Source of the DNA: RZZS01 sp964498755
GTDB lineage: Bacteria; Pseudomonadota; Alphaproteobacteria; Micavibrionales; Micavibrionaceae
Direction: 5' to 3'
DNA: 64,000 nt
NCBI GenBank assembly: GCA_964498755.1
Contig: CAZCIB010000002.1
Location: 21,427 to 85,426, forward strand
Both the position numbers and the translations under genes were made by a program. Positions 9,745 through 19,000 of this stretch are shown here, piece by piece; the first letter of the stretch is position 1; every line of letters starts with the position of its first letter. The notes beneath the pieces were generated by a model. It did not search any database and had not been told where the DNA came from. It saw only the letters and a program-made list of their open reading frames with translations.

Positions 9745-10430
9745 GTCAACATCCAAACCCACATAACCGCTGTAAAACAGGGACAAACAAGCAGCAAAGC
9801 GTCGATCCTGTCAAGTAAACCGCCGTGACCGGGAATAAATCCGCCCGTATCTTTAACGCCTATACGACGCTTAAAAGCGGAAACCAGCAAATCTCCGCCT
9901 TGTCCCAGAACGCCGAAGGCCGCCCCGGCTACAACTAAAAATATATAGTCCGCTCCGGAGGGCGAAAGCGCAACCGGAAAAAAATTCGCTGCGTAAAAAC
10001 ATAGAACAAGCATCAGGGCGCAAAAAAACATGGCTCCGCCAAGACCCGACCAGGTTTTATTCGGGCTGACGGATGGCCACATTTTAGGGCCGTTGAAAAC
10101 TTTCCCCGCCAGATATGCGCCCGTATCGCTTGACCAAACAGAGAGAAACAGAGCCAGCGACAAAAACAGTCCGTCCTGTAAATGACTGCGCAACAGATAA
10201 AAAGAGAGAAAACTAACGCCGAGATAAAGCAGGCCGAACGCGGAATCGGTTAGCCTGCGCCCGCCTTGCGCGGCCATGCGCAGCCATTCAAAAACAGACA
10301 GGGAAAAAGTAAAAACCAGTAGCGCCAGCAAAAAAACGCCATCTACAATCAACACGCCCAGAACTATCGGAGCCAGAATAAACCCAGATATCAGTCTTTT
10401 ATGTAGCTTTGTTAAAGCAATTTTTTTCAA
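9741..10430 (-). CDS. cdsA: Phosphatidate cytidylyltransferase CdsA
   Basis: CdsA makes CDP-diacylglycerol from phosphatidate and CTP at the inner membrane, the branch point for phospholipid synthesis. The 229-aa protein is a polytopic membrane protein with hydrophobic helices from residue 14 on. It carries the family signature SAFKRRIGVKDTGGFIPGHG (about residues 185-205). It is somewhat shorter than the E. coli enzyme (285 aa) but within the range of short alphaproteobacterial versions. It overlaps uppS and dxr by 4 nt at each end. Confidence 0.93.
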   Translation of the reverse strand: MKKIALTKLHKRLISGFILAPIVLGVLIVDGVFLLALLVFTFSLSVFEWLRMAAQGGRRLTDSAFGLLYLGVSFLSFYLLRSHLQDGLFLSLALFLSVWSSDTGAYLAGKVFNGPKMWPSVSPNKTWSGLGGAMFFCALMLVLCFYAANFFPVALSPSGADYIFLVVAGAAFGVLGQGGDLLVSAFKRRIGVKDTGGFIPGHGGLLDRIDALLLVCPCFTAVMWVWMLT

Positions 10431-11182
10431 TTGCTCCCACCTCCGCCTAGCGCCTTGACGCGGCCGAAACGTCGCTCGCGTTCGCAGTATTCCTCTATTG
10501 CGGCGCTCAGATCGGCTCCAGAGAAATCAGGCCAAAGCGTATCAGTAAAAACAAATTCCGCGTATGCGCACTGCCATAAAAGAAAATTACTGATCCTCTT
10601 TTCGCCGCTTGTCCTGATCATCAGGTCAGGGTCCGGCATACCGGCCGTCATCAAATAACGTTCAAACCGCGCCTCAACTGTTTCTCTTTCAGGGCATATT
10701 CCCTGATCATGCATATCTTTAGCCATGCGGTATGCGGCATTGAGCAACTCGCCCCTGCCGCCGTAATTCAAGGCAATCGTCAGGTTAAGCCCTGAATTTG
10801 CGGACGTCAGATTTTCAGCCTGCTCAATCATGTCCACAATATCGCTGTCAAACGCGCCTCTATCGCCAATAACCCGCAAACGAACATTGTTCTTGTGAAG
10901 TTCCGCTGTCTCCGAGCGCAGATAAATACGTAGAAGGCGGATAAGTTCGCCGACTTCTTCAGCCGGACGCTGCCAGTTCTCGGAAGAAAAACCGAACAGG
11001 GTCAAATATCCGAGTCCTATTTCATTGGCGGATTTAACTGTTTTTTTTACAGCTTCCGCGCCCTGCTGATGCCCGGCCGTTCTTGGCAGTCCTCTTTTGC
11101 TGGCCCAGCGTCCGTTGCCATCCATTATGATCGCAATGTGCGCAGGATTATTGTCGTATGTGATTTGGCCGGAAGGAGACAT
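10427..11182 (-). CDS. uppS: Isoprenyl (undecaprenyl diphosphate) synthase
   Basis: This cis-prenyltransferase condenses farnesyl-PP with eight isopentenyl-PP units to give the C55 carrier for peptidoglycan and O-antigen. The signature HIAIIMDGNGRWA spans residues 15-27, with the catalytic Asp at 21. The second conserved block PDLMIRTSGEKRISNFLLWQ is near the C-terminus. At 251 aa the length is normal. Its ATG directly abuts the frr stop (TAA ATG), and its own stop overlaps cdsA by 4 nt. Confidence 0.96.
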   Translation of the reverse strand: MSPSGQITYDNNPAHIAIIMDGNGRWASKRGLPRTAGHQQGAEAVKKTVKSANEIGLGYLTLFGFSSENWQRPAEEVGELIRLLRIYLRSETAELHKNNVRLRVIGDRGAFDSDIVDMIEQAENLTSANSGLNLTIALNYGGRGELLNAAYRMAKDMHDQGICPERETVEARFERYLMTAGMPDPDLMIRTSGEKRISNFLLWQCAYAEFVFTDTLWPDFSGADLSAAIEEYCERERRFGRVKALGGGGSN

Positions 11183-11740
11183 TTACACCGTCATCATGTC
11201 TTTTTCTTTGTCCGCCAGTATATCATCGATCTTTTTAATATACTGGTCCGTCAGTTTCTGAACCTCATCCGACGCGCGCCTGGCCTCGTCTTCTGAAACT
11301 TCGCTGTCTTTTTCAGCCTTCTTGACGCTATCCATCCCGTCACGGCGGATATTGCGAATGGATACGCGCGCCGCCTCCGCATATTTTCCCGCGACCTTGA
11401 CCAGCTCCGCGCGGCGTTCCTCGTTTAGCTCAGGCACAGGCACGCGGATCGTTGAGCCTTCAGGTTGCGGATTCAGCCCGAGACCGGAATCGCGTATCCC
11501 CTTTTCCACGGCTTTGGTATTATTGGCGTCCCAGACCTGCACCAGAAGCATGCGCGGCTCGGGCACGCTTACATTGGCCACCTGGTTCAGCGGCATGTTC
11601 GTGCCATAAACCGAGACCTGCACGGGCTCGAGCATATTGATCGAGGCGCGCCCGGTTCTTAAGCCCGAGAATTCCTTTTGCAGCATTTCAAGCGCGCCGT
11701 CCATCCGGCGTTTCAAATCTTTCATATCAACAGCAGACAT
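11183..11740 (-). CDS. frr: Ribosome recycling factor
   Basis: RRF splits post-termination ribosomes together with EF-G. The 185-aa product matches the family length and contains [23 protein letters not shown] near the N-terminus and [19 protein letters not shown] towards the C-terminus, both typical of RRF domain I. The gene stands between pyrH (58 nt away) and uppS (0 nt), the standard order. Confidence 0.97.
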   Translation of the reverse strand: MSAVDMKDLKRRMDGALEMLQKEFSGLRTGRASINMLEPVQVSVYGTNMPLNQVANVSVPEPRMLLVQVWDANNTKAVEKGIRDSGLGLNPQPEGSTIRVPVPELNEERRAELVKVAGKYAEAARVSIRNIRRDGMDSVKKAEKDSEVSEDEARRASDEVQKLTDQYIKKIDDILADKEKDMMTV

Positions 11741-11798
11741 GATGCTATCCTCTTTCTTGTTCGTGTTTTGAATAAGGCGTAATTACGTTTCCTTTATG

Positions 11799-12563
11799 CT
11801 ACTCTTTCGCGTTTTTGACGATTGTCGACGTTCCCTCGCCCTTTAAAACCCTGGCGAAATTCCCCTGCTCGCGCACCGAGAAAACGATGATGGGGATGTT
11901 GTTCTCCCGCGCCAGCGAGATGGCCGTCGCGTCCATAACCTTCAGGTCTTTTGTCAGAACATCCAGATAGCTGATCTGCTCGTATCTTTTGGCGTCGGGA
12001 ACTTTCATCGGGTCGGCGGAATAAACGCCGTCAACCTTCGTGCCCTTCAGCAACGCGTCGCAATCCATTTCCGAAGCGCGCAGGGCTGCGGCCGTATCGG
12101 TCGTAAAGTAAGGATTACCCGTTCCGGCGGCGAAAATCACAACGCGCCCCTTCTCCATATGCCTTAATGCGCGGCGTCGGATATAGGGCTCGCAGATGGC
12201 GTCCATGCGAATGGCGGATTGGACGCGCGTTTGCACGTCCATGCCTTCCAGCGCGTTTTGCAGGGCCAGGGCGTTAATCACAATACCCAGCATGCCCATG
12301 TAATCGGCCGTCGTGCGGTCCATCCCCTGGGAGGCTCCGGAGACGCCGCGAAATATGTTGCCCGCGCCGACGACGACGCAGACCTGGGTCCCCAGATCCA
12401 CGGCTTCCTTGATATCGCCCGCAACGCGCTGGACAGTCGCCGGGTCAAGCCCGAACTCCTGCTCGCCCATCAAAACCTCGCCGGACATCTTGAGCAGGAC
12501 GCGTTTGAAACGCGGCTCCGGGGAAGAACTGATAGTCGGCGCGTCGCTGGCGGCTTGTGTCAT
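11799..12563 (-). CDS. pyrH: UMP kinase PyrH
   Basis: Bacterial UMP kinase phosphorylates UMP to UDP and belongs to the amino-acid kinase fold rather than the NMP kinase fold. The 254-aa protein shows [17 protein letters not shown] (phosphate-binding Lys/Gly segment), [11 protein letters not shown], and [17 protein letters not shown], all diagnostic. Residues 1-17 are a low-conservation tail, so a later start is possible but none is clearly better. A 9-bp perfect hairpin lies in the spacer between tsf and this gene. Confidence 0.96.
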   Translation of the reverse strand: MTQAASDAPTISSSPEPRFKRVLLKMSGEVLMGEQEFGLDPATVQRVAGDIKEAVDLGTQVCVVVGAGNIFRGVSGASQGMDRTTADYMGMLGIVINALALQNALEGMDVQTRVQSAIRMDAICEPYIRRRALRHMEKGRVVIFAAGTGNPYFTTDTAAALRASEMDCDALLKGTKVDGVYSADPMKVPDAKRYEQISYLDVLTKDLKVMDATAISLARENNIPIIVFSVREQGNFARVLKGEGTSTIVKNAKE

Positions 12564-12604
12564 AATCGGTTTACCCTGTCTTTTTTAGTTCGCTCATTGT
12601 AGTA

Positions 12605-12633
12605 ACAGCCGCGCTGAGTTGCAACGCGGCTGT
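12605..12633 (-). other. Hairpin in tsf-pyrH spacer
   Basis: A perfect 9-bp inverted repeat, ACAGCCGCG and CGCGGCTGT, is separated by an 11-nt loop in the 113-nt spacer between tsf and pyrH. On the transcribed strand no T-run follows it, so it is not a standard intrinsic terminator. It could be an RNA stability or attenuation element, or an RNA processing site between translation-factor and nucleotide genes. Confidence 0.4.
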
Positions 12634-12676
12634 CCTGCATATTGAAAACGCTCCACGTCAAAGAGCTATGTCCGGA

Positions 12677-13573
12677 TCAAGCCGCCTCGCTCAGCTCTTT
12701 ATCGACGCCCTCGCCAAGCTGTATACGGAAGAACCCGGTAAGCTTGACTGGCGCGCCCGCTTCTTTGGCCGCGTCTTCCAGAAGTTTTGAGATTTTGGTT
12801 TCATTATCGATGACAAATGTCTGTTCCGTCAGGCAAACTTCCTCATAATACTTGCGGACGCGTCCCTCGACCATTTTTTCCGCGATTTCAGGCGGCTTGC
12901 CGGAGGCAATGGCCTGATCCCTGAAAATGGCGCGTTCGCGGTCAAGCGCTTCCTGATCCACGCTTTCCGGATCAAGAAACTGCGGGAACGCCGCGGCGAC
13001 GTGCATGGCGATTTTTTTGCCCAGCTCGTTGAGTTTTTCCGCATCGCCTTCGGACTCAAGCCCGATCAACACGCCAATCTTGCCGAGGTTCGGCGCAGTC
13101 TGGTTGTGCATGTAGCCAGTGACGACGCCTTTATCAACGCTGATCCCCACAGCGCGGCGCAAAGACATGTTTTCGCCGATCGTCGCAATCTTCTCCGTCA
13201 GCTCTTCTTCGACGCTGCGGCCATTTCCGAAGTCAGCAGTAGATAGCTGGTCCAGCTTCGTTACGTCCTGAAGCGCAATTTCAGCAACGTTTTTAACGAA
13301 TTCCTGGAACTGATCGTTCCGCGCGACGAAATCCGTCTCGGAATTGACCTCTACGAGCGCGCCCTTGCGCTCGCCCAGAGCCAGAGCCACCAGGCCTTCG
13401 GCGGCCGTGCGGCTGGACTTCTTGGCGGCCTTGGACAGGCCTTTTTTACGCAGCCAGTCAACGGCGTCTTCAATGCTGCCGCCGCTCTCGACAAGCGCTT
13501 TTTTGGCGTCCATCATGCCTGCGCCTGTTTGCTCGCGCAGGGCTTTTACGTCTGAAGCTTTGATATCCGTCAT
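12677..13573 (-). CDS. tsf: Translation elongation factor Ts
   Basis: EF-Ts is the nucleotide exchange factor for EF-Tu. The N-terminal UBA-like domain and signature LREQTGAGMMDAKKAL (residues 12-27) are intact, as are the core (VEVNSETDFVARNDQFQEF) and C-terminal region. At 298 aa the length is normal. A GAGGG Shine-Dalgarno precedes the ATG. It follows rpsB by 25 nt in the invariant rpsB-tsf order. Confidence 0.97.
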   Translation of the reverse strand: MTDIKASDVKALREQTGAGMMDAKKALVESGGSIEDAVDWLRKKGLSKAAKKSSRTAAEGLVALALGERKGALVEVNSETDFVARNDQFQEFVKNVAEIALQDVTKLDQLSTADFGNGRSVEEELTEKIATIGENMSLRRAVGISVDKGVVTGYMHNQTAPNLGKIGVLIGLESEGDAEKLNELGKKIAMHVAAAFPQFLDPESVDQEALDRERAIFRDQAIASGKPPEIAEKMVEGRVRKYYEEVCLTEQTFVIDNETKISKLLEDAAKEAGAPVKLTGFFRIQLGEGVDKELSEAA

Positions 13574-13598
13574 GTTTTCCCTCTTTTGATTTTGGTGT

Positions 13599-14474
13599 TT
13601 AACCCTGCGCGGCTGCTTTCTTCGGCTCTTCAGCCGGATCTTCCCCGGTTTCCGGTTCAGCCTGAGCTTCTTCCGCAGCCGCCGGGGCCTCTTTCTCCGC
13701 GTTTTCAGCGACAGGCTCTTCCGCAGGAATCTCTTCCTTCACTTCTTCCGCCGCGCCGAGATCAACGCCGCTGGAGCCAAGCTCCGCCTGAATGCCGTCC
13801 AGAACAGCGGCGGAAGCCAGTTCACAGAACAGCTCAATCGAGCGTATCGCATCGTCATTGCCCGGAATAGGGTACTGAACGCCTGCCGGATCGCAGTTCG
13901 TGTCGAGTATTGCAAAAACCGGAACGCCGAGCTTGTTGGCTTCCTTGATTGCGATATCTTCCTTGTTCGTGTCGATAATGAACAGCGCGTCCGGTTGGCC
14001 GCCCATTTCCTTGATCCCGCCGATGGACAGCTCAAGCTTGTCGCGCTCGCGCGTAAGCATCAGGATTTCTTTCTTGGTGTAGCCTTTGACTTCTTCGCCG
14101 GAGCCAAGCAGCTCCTCGAGCTCGCGCAGACGATTGATGGAATTCGACATCGTTTTCCAGTTGGTCAGCATGCCGCCAAGCCAGCGGTGATTCACGTAAT
14201 ACTGGCCGCAGCGCTTGGCCGCGTCTCGGACTTTATCCTGCGCCTGACGCTTGGTGCCGACGAAAAGGATGCGCCCGCCTTTAGCGGCAATATCCCTCAG
14301 CGCGCGGAGTGACTGGTCCAGAAGCGGAACTGTTTGTTGCAAATCAATGATATGCACGCCGTTCCTTACGCCGAAGATGAACGGGCGCATTTTCGGATTC
14401 CAGCGGCGCGTGTGGTGACCAAAGTGAACGCCAGACTCGAGAAGCTGACGCATTGTAAATTCAGGCATAGCCAT
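13599..14474 (-). CDS. rpsB: 30S ribosomal protein S2 with acidic C-terminal tail
   Basis: S2 is a small-subunit ribosomal protein. The start is ATG 14474 ([25 protein letters not shown]), which has a strong AAGGAGAT Shine-Dalgarno; the frame upstream is leader sequence. The 291-aa product has the S2 body followed by an Ala/Glu/Pro-rich extension of about 50 residues after residue 235 (for example [20 protein letters not shown]). Such tails are common in alphaproteobacterial S2. First gene of the operon, with a candidate promoter at 14660-14688. Confidence 0.97.
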   Translation of the reverse strand: MAMPEFTMRQLLESGVHFGHHTRRWNPKMRPFIFGVRNGVHIIDLQQTVPLLDQSLRALRDIAAKGGRILFVGTKRQAQDKVRDAAKRCGQYYVNHRWLGGMLTNWKTMSNSINRLRELEELLGSGEEVKGYTKKEILMLTRERDKLELSIGGIKEMGGQPDALFIIDTNKEDIAIKEANKLGVPVFAILDTNCDPAGVQYPIPGNDDAIRSIELFCELASAAVLDGIQAELGSSGVDLGAAEEVKEEIPAEEPVAENAEKEAPAAAEEAQAEPETGEDPAEEPKKAAAQG

Positions 14475-14581
14475 GTTTCTATCTCCTTTTCCGGTTCTTG
14501 CCTCTGCAGGCCCTTGTGATTGCTCTCTTGCGAACAACACCGGATGGAGGTCAAAAACCGCCAAAGCCTGCATGTGAATTA

Positions 14582-14651
14582 AGTTGCGAGTTGCGAGTGA
14601 CAGTTGCGAGCTTTTTAACAACTCGCCACTCATCACACGTCGCTTACAACT
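14582..14651. repeat. Heptad inverted repeat in the rpsB leader
   Basis: The leader holds TTGCGAG units at 14584-14610 in tandem or near tandem, then after a short loop the inverted units ACTCGCCACTC and CGCTTACAACT. The period is 7 nt. The right end carries the CTTACAACT motif seen at the ends of the other heptad elements. It lies inside the transcribed rpsB leader if the promoter at 14660-14688 is right. Confidence 0.6.
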
Positions 14652-14659
14652 AGAACGGG

Positions 14660-14688
14660 CTTATACCCGCATCATCGGCCTTTTGCAA
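14660..14688 (-). promoter_or_regulatory. Candidate sigma-70-type promoter for the rpsB operon
   Basis: On the minus strand TTGCAA (14683-14688) is followed after exactly 17 nt by TATAAG (14660-14665). The -35 box matches TTGACA at 4 of 6 positions and the -10 box matches TATAAT at 5 of 6. It overlaps the last codons of the upstream nitroreductase gene and would give a leader of about 180 nt before rpsB. No transcription data are available; this is a sequence match only. Confidence 0.5.
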
Positions 14689-15793
14689 GGAAAAGCTTGC
14701 GGAAACCTGAAAGAAAGCCTTTGCCGCCTCCCGCCTCAGGCGTTTTGACGCTGAGCGTGGCGTCGCCGTAACTCGTCACCTGGTCAAGCGGGCGCCTGTT
14801 GGTGTAAGCCTTCTGGCCGCCATAGCCGATCCGCAAAATGCATTGCGCGCGCCCGTGCTGCTGATTGATCTCGTCATGCACGCGGATGCGCAGTTCCGGC
14901 ACTTCACAGGCCTGATTGAGAGAGGACATCGACAGCCCCATGCTTTCCGCGCGCAGCCAGACGCGCATCAGGGCCTGCCCCGTATGCAGCCGCTCAACCA
15001 CGCCGCCCGACTTACTGCCAAGCACGGCGATAACCGGCGAGCCGGCTTCCAACTGTTCATTATTGGCGGGCTCGCCTTTTTCCATTTCGAAACGGCGTAT
15101 CGCGAAAGGTCCCAGACTGCTCATGATATCCGCATGCGAGACCTTGTCCTGCGGCAGCCCGTCCTGCGAAAGCACGCGGCGCGGGTGAATCCAGCTGGCC
15201 ATTTCACGTCTGAACGCCTTGCTGCTGGATTGAATGTGATCGCCTTCGGCGATCATGCGCACAAGCACTTTTTTCTCTTCCATGCCCGGAACATGAAGCC
15301 ATGCCCCCTCTTTGGACGCTTCAGCAATAAGGGCATGAAGCATATCTTCCGGCACAGTCTTGTTTGAAAACGCCCCGCGGTTGCCGTGACGCTCCGTCAC
15401 TCTTTCAAACAGTTCCTTATCCGTTTGTTCGGGCGCGGCAGCCTTGTCCCCGATCTTCACGCGCGCCAGCAAGTCCTTGTCCTGCGGGTCGGGGACGAGC
15501 TCCGTGATTTCATTATACCCGAACGCGCGGATCGCCAGCCTCAAATTAAACAGCGCGCATCCGCAGGCGATAATCAGTTCCCTGTCTTCCGGATCGATCA
15601 CGGGCAGACCGTAACGCCGGTCGGCGAACAGGAGAACCGCGTTGTCCTGGATGACGAAATGCCAGGGCTGCGCGTTATAGGTCGAGGGAGCCAGAACGGC
15701 GTAATGCAAACAGAACGCGAGCTTTTCCTCGGGTTTTCCGTTGTGCGGAAAATCCTGCGCATTAATACTCCAGCATTCGGGTTTCGTTATCAT
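14672..15793 (-). CDS. Nitroreductase-family protein, Acg-like
   Basis: The 373-aa protein has the nitroreductase N-terminal motif APSTYNAQPWHF and a second half (TGQALMRVWLRAESMGLSMSSLNQ ... CILRIGYG), which resembles the duplicated, degenerate nitroreductase fold of the Acg family that binds FMN. No precise substrate can be assigned; Acg proteins may sequester flavin rather than reduce nitro compounds. Start ATG 15793 is chosen because the frame upstream of it (to 15877) is made of the 7-bp intergenic repeat. It stands between dnaE and rpsB on the same strand. Confidence 0.75.
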   Translation of the reverse strand: MITKPECWSINAQDFPHNGKPEEKLAFCLHYAVLAPSTYNAQPWHFVIQDNAVLLFADRRYGLPVIDPEDRELIIACGCALFNLRLAIRAFGYNEITELVPDPQDKDLLARVKIGDKAAAPEQTDKELFERVTERHGNRGAFSNKTVPEDMLHALIAEASKEGAWLHVPGMEEKKVLVRMIAEGDHIQSSSKAFRREMASWIHPRRVLSQDGLPQDKVSHADIMSSLGPFAIRRFEMEKGEPANNEQLEAGSPVIAVLGSKSGGVVERLHTGQALMRVWLRAESMGLSMSSLNQACEVPELRIRVHDEINQQHGRAQCILRIGYGGQKAYTNRRPLDQVTSYGDATLSVKTPEAGGGKGFLSGFRKLFLAKGR

Positions 15794-15816
15794 AAGGTTA
15801 TGTATAGCTTGTTGAG

Positions 15817-16092
15817 GAGCGAGAAACAAGAAGCGAGTCGTGAGTAGCGAGAAGCGAGAAGCGAGATTTTCCCTCACCCACTACGCTAATGCTTTTTCTC
15901 GCAGGAAAAAGCAAAGCTCCATTGCCCTCTCCCAAGGGAGAGGGAGGGACCCGCGCGAAGCGTGGGAGGGTGAGGGGTTCTTACAACTCGCTACTCACTA
16001 CCCGCTTCTCGCTTCTCACTACTCGCTACTCATTACTCGCTACTCGCTACTCGCTACTCGCTACTCGCTTCTCGCTTCTCGTTTCTCGCTAC
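15817..16092. repeat. Large heptad inverted repeat with a nested palindromic element
   Basis: The left arm (15817-15865) contains GCGAGAA/GCGAGTA units. The right arm (15980-16092) contains about a dozen tandem CTCGCTA/CTCGCTT units, exactly the reverse complement family with period 7. Between them, at 15871-15977, sits an unrelated palindrome. The right arm runs into the last bases of dnaE, whose final codons and stop (GAGTTGTAA on the minus strand) belong to the motif that ends other copies. No gene lies in this 300-nt spacer. Confidence 0.85.
15871..15977. repeat. Nested CCCTCACCC...GGGTGAGGG palindromic element
   Basis: The element begins CCCTCACCCACTACGC and ends GCGTGGGAGGGTGAGGGG, which are near-perfect reverse complements. 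Its centre holds a smaller palindrome, CCCTCTCCC/GGGAGAGGG, and a GCTTTTTC/GAAAAAGC pair. Similar CCCTCACCC/CCCTCTCCC intergenic palindromes are known from many proteobacterial genomes. Here it occupies the loop of the heptad repeat. Confidence 0.75.
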
Positions 16093-19000
16093 TTACAACT
16101 CCGCCACCTCAATCACGCCCCGCGCATGGCGTATAGCCTGCCGCGCCGCGGAAGAGAAATTCCATTTCCCGGGTATCCGGATCAGGACGCATTCGCCATC
16201 GGGCGCGTCAACCATAATCGTCATGCGCAGAGATCCACGCCCCTCTGTTTGCAAAAGAGTCTGTAGCTGCGGCAGGCAGTCTTTTTCGGACACGTGAACG
16301 CGCACCTCTTCCAAGGTTCTCTCCAGTCGTCCGTCAAGGCGTTCGATGCTCTGGGCGGTAAAGCGAATCTGGTCTTCGCGCTGCTCCGCTGAAACATTGA
16401 GCAGCAGAGTCTGTCCCGTCTCCAGATAATCCCGCGCGGCGGCCAGCGTTTCGGAAAACGCGGTGACTTCAAATACGCCTGACGGATCGGAGACATGCAG
16501 GAAAGCGTATTTCTTGCCGGATTTTGCGGAGACTTTCTCCTGCTTTTTAATCAGCACGCCGGCCATTTTCACGGCCGCCGCATTTTTGTTGGCAAGCTCC
16601 TCGGCCACATCGGCCATCGTGTAAATATTCAAGCGCTTAAGTTGCTCGGCCTTTGTATCCAGAGGATGGGCGGACAGATAGAACCCGACGGCCTCGAACT
16701 CGTACTGCAGCTTTTCAAGCGGGTCCCACGGCTGGGAGTCCGGGAGTTCAAGCGCGCCAGCGCTAACGCCGCTCTCCCCGCCGAACAGCGAGCTCTGGCC
16801 GCTCTCTCGCTCGTCGGCCAGGGCATGCGCGTGGGCGATCATGCGTTCAATGCCGTTAAAGACTCTCGCGCGGTTCGGCTCCAGCGAATCAAACGCGCCC
16901 GCATGCACGAGCCGCTCAAGCTGACGCTTGTTCAAAACTTTCGTATCAAGCCTTGAGGTCAGATCCTCAATAGACTTGTAAGGCCCGTTTTGCGCGCGCT
17001 CCTCGACGAGCAGTCTCATCGCCTGCTCTCCTACGCCTTTCAGCGCGGCAAGCGCGTAGCGGATTTTGCCGTCCTCAACACTGAATTCGGCGCTGGACGC
17101 ATTGACGTCCGGCGGCAGCAATTCTATGCCCTGCTCCAGCAGATCCTGCCGGAACACGCTGAGCTTGTCCGTGTTATGCAGATCGAGCGTCATCGACGCC
17201 GCCATGAACTCAACCGGGTGATTGGCCTTGAGCCAGGCCGTCCAGTAGGCGATCAGCGCGTAAGCCGCAGCGTGCGACTTGTTAAAGCCGTAACCGGCGA
17301 ATTTCGCGAGCAGGTCAAAGATTTCATTGGCGCGCTTTTCATCTATGCCGCTATGCTCCTTCGCGCCCGCCACGAACTTCACGCGTTCGGCGTCCATGGC
17401 CTCCTTGATCTTTTTGCCCATCGCGCGCCGGAGCAAATCCGCGCCGCCGAGCGTGTACCCGGCAAGCTCCTGCGCGGCCTGCATGACCTGTTCCTGGTAG
17501 ATCATGATGCCGTAGGTTTCCTCGAGATACGGCCTTAATTTCGGATGATGATAATCCGGCTCGCTGCGCCCTTCCTTGCACTCGATATAGAGCGGGATGT
17601 TATCCATCGGCCCCGGACGATAGAGCGCGACGAGCGCGATGATATCCTCAAACCGGTCGGGCTTGAGCTTGCGCAGCGTATCGCGCATGCCCGCGCTTTC
17701 CAGCTGGAACACGCCGGTCGTCTTCCCGTCCGTGAGAAGCTTGAAGGTATTGTCGTCATTAAACGGGATTTGCAGGTAATCCACGTCAATGCCTTTATCG
17801 GCGACAAGCTCGACGGCTTTCTGAATGACCGTCATGGTCTTAAGGCCGAGAAAGTCGAATTTCACGAGCCCCGCCTGTTCAACGTATTTCATGTTGAACT
17901 GCGTCACAGGCATGTCAGAGCGCGGATCGCGGTAAAGCGGCAGCAGTTCCTGCAACGGTCTGTCGCCGATCACGACGCCCGCCGCGTGGGTCGAGGCGTG
18001 GCGGTAAAGGCCTTCAAGCTTGAGAGCGATATCAATCAGCTTGCGGCCCGTGTCGTCGCGCTCGCGCTCGGCGCGCAAATCCGCGTCCTGCGCAAGCGCC
18101 TCGCCCAAAGTCATGGGATTAGCCGGGTTGTTCGGGATCAGCTTGGCGATCCGGTCCACCTGACCGTAGGGCATCTGCAAAACGCGCCCGACGTCGCGCA
18201 CCACGGCCCGCGCCTGCAGTTTTCCGAACGTGATGATCTGCGCAACCTTGTCATGGCCGTATTTGTCCTGCACGTAGCGGATCACCTCATCGCGGCGGTC
18301 CTGACAAAAATCAACGTCGAAGTCGGGCATCGAGACCCGTTCCGGGTTCAGGAACCGCTCAAAGAGCAAATTAAACGGCAGCGGATCAAGGTCCGTAATC
18401 TGCAGAGCCCAGGCGACGAGTGATCCTGCGCCGGACCCGCGCCCCGGCCCGACGGGAATATTCTGTTCCTTTGACCATTTGATAAAGTCAGAGCAGATCA
18501 GGAAATAGCCCGGAAAACCCATCTTGATAATGACGTCCAGCTCGTAATTAAGGCGGTCCGTATAGGTTTTTATTTTTTCGTCCTGATCGCCGCCAATGAC
18601 GAAATTCTCCAGACGCCATTTCAGGCCCGCATGCGCCTGCGCTTTCAGCTCCTCGACCTCGTCACGGCCCTCGCCCGTTTCAAAGGGCGGCAGGAGCGGA
18701 TCAATCGGCTTCAGCAGGAAGTGACAACGCTGCGCGATAACGGACGCATTCTGAATTGCCTCTGGCAAATCCTGAAACAATTCAGACATTTCCGACGCGC
18801 TCTTAAAGTAATGCTGCGCCGTAACGCGGCGGCGGTCCTCTTCCGTGATATAGCGACCGTCCGCGATGCACAGCAGCGCGTCATGCGCCTCGGCCATGGC
18901 CTGTTTCGGGAAATAGGCGTTATTCGTTGCGACCAGCGGAACGTCGCATTTGTACGCAAGATCTATCAGGCGTCCTTCCGCGCGGTCCTGTTCCGGCCAG

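Noticed and set aside
15794..15877. N-terminal extension of the nitroreductase (to 15877)
   Set aside because: The extra codons translate the heptad repeat (RFSLLTTRFLF); the family-like sequence begins at the ATG at 15793.
15980..16092. Tandem CTCGCTA units as a CRISPR or a replication-origin iteron array
   Set aside because: The units are contiguous 7-mers without spacers, they are mirrored by an inverted arm, and no replication initiator or DnaA-box cluster is nearby.
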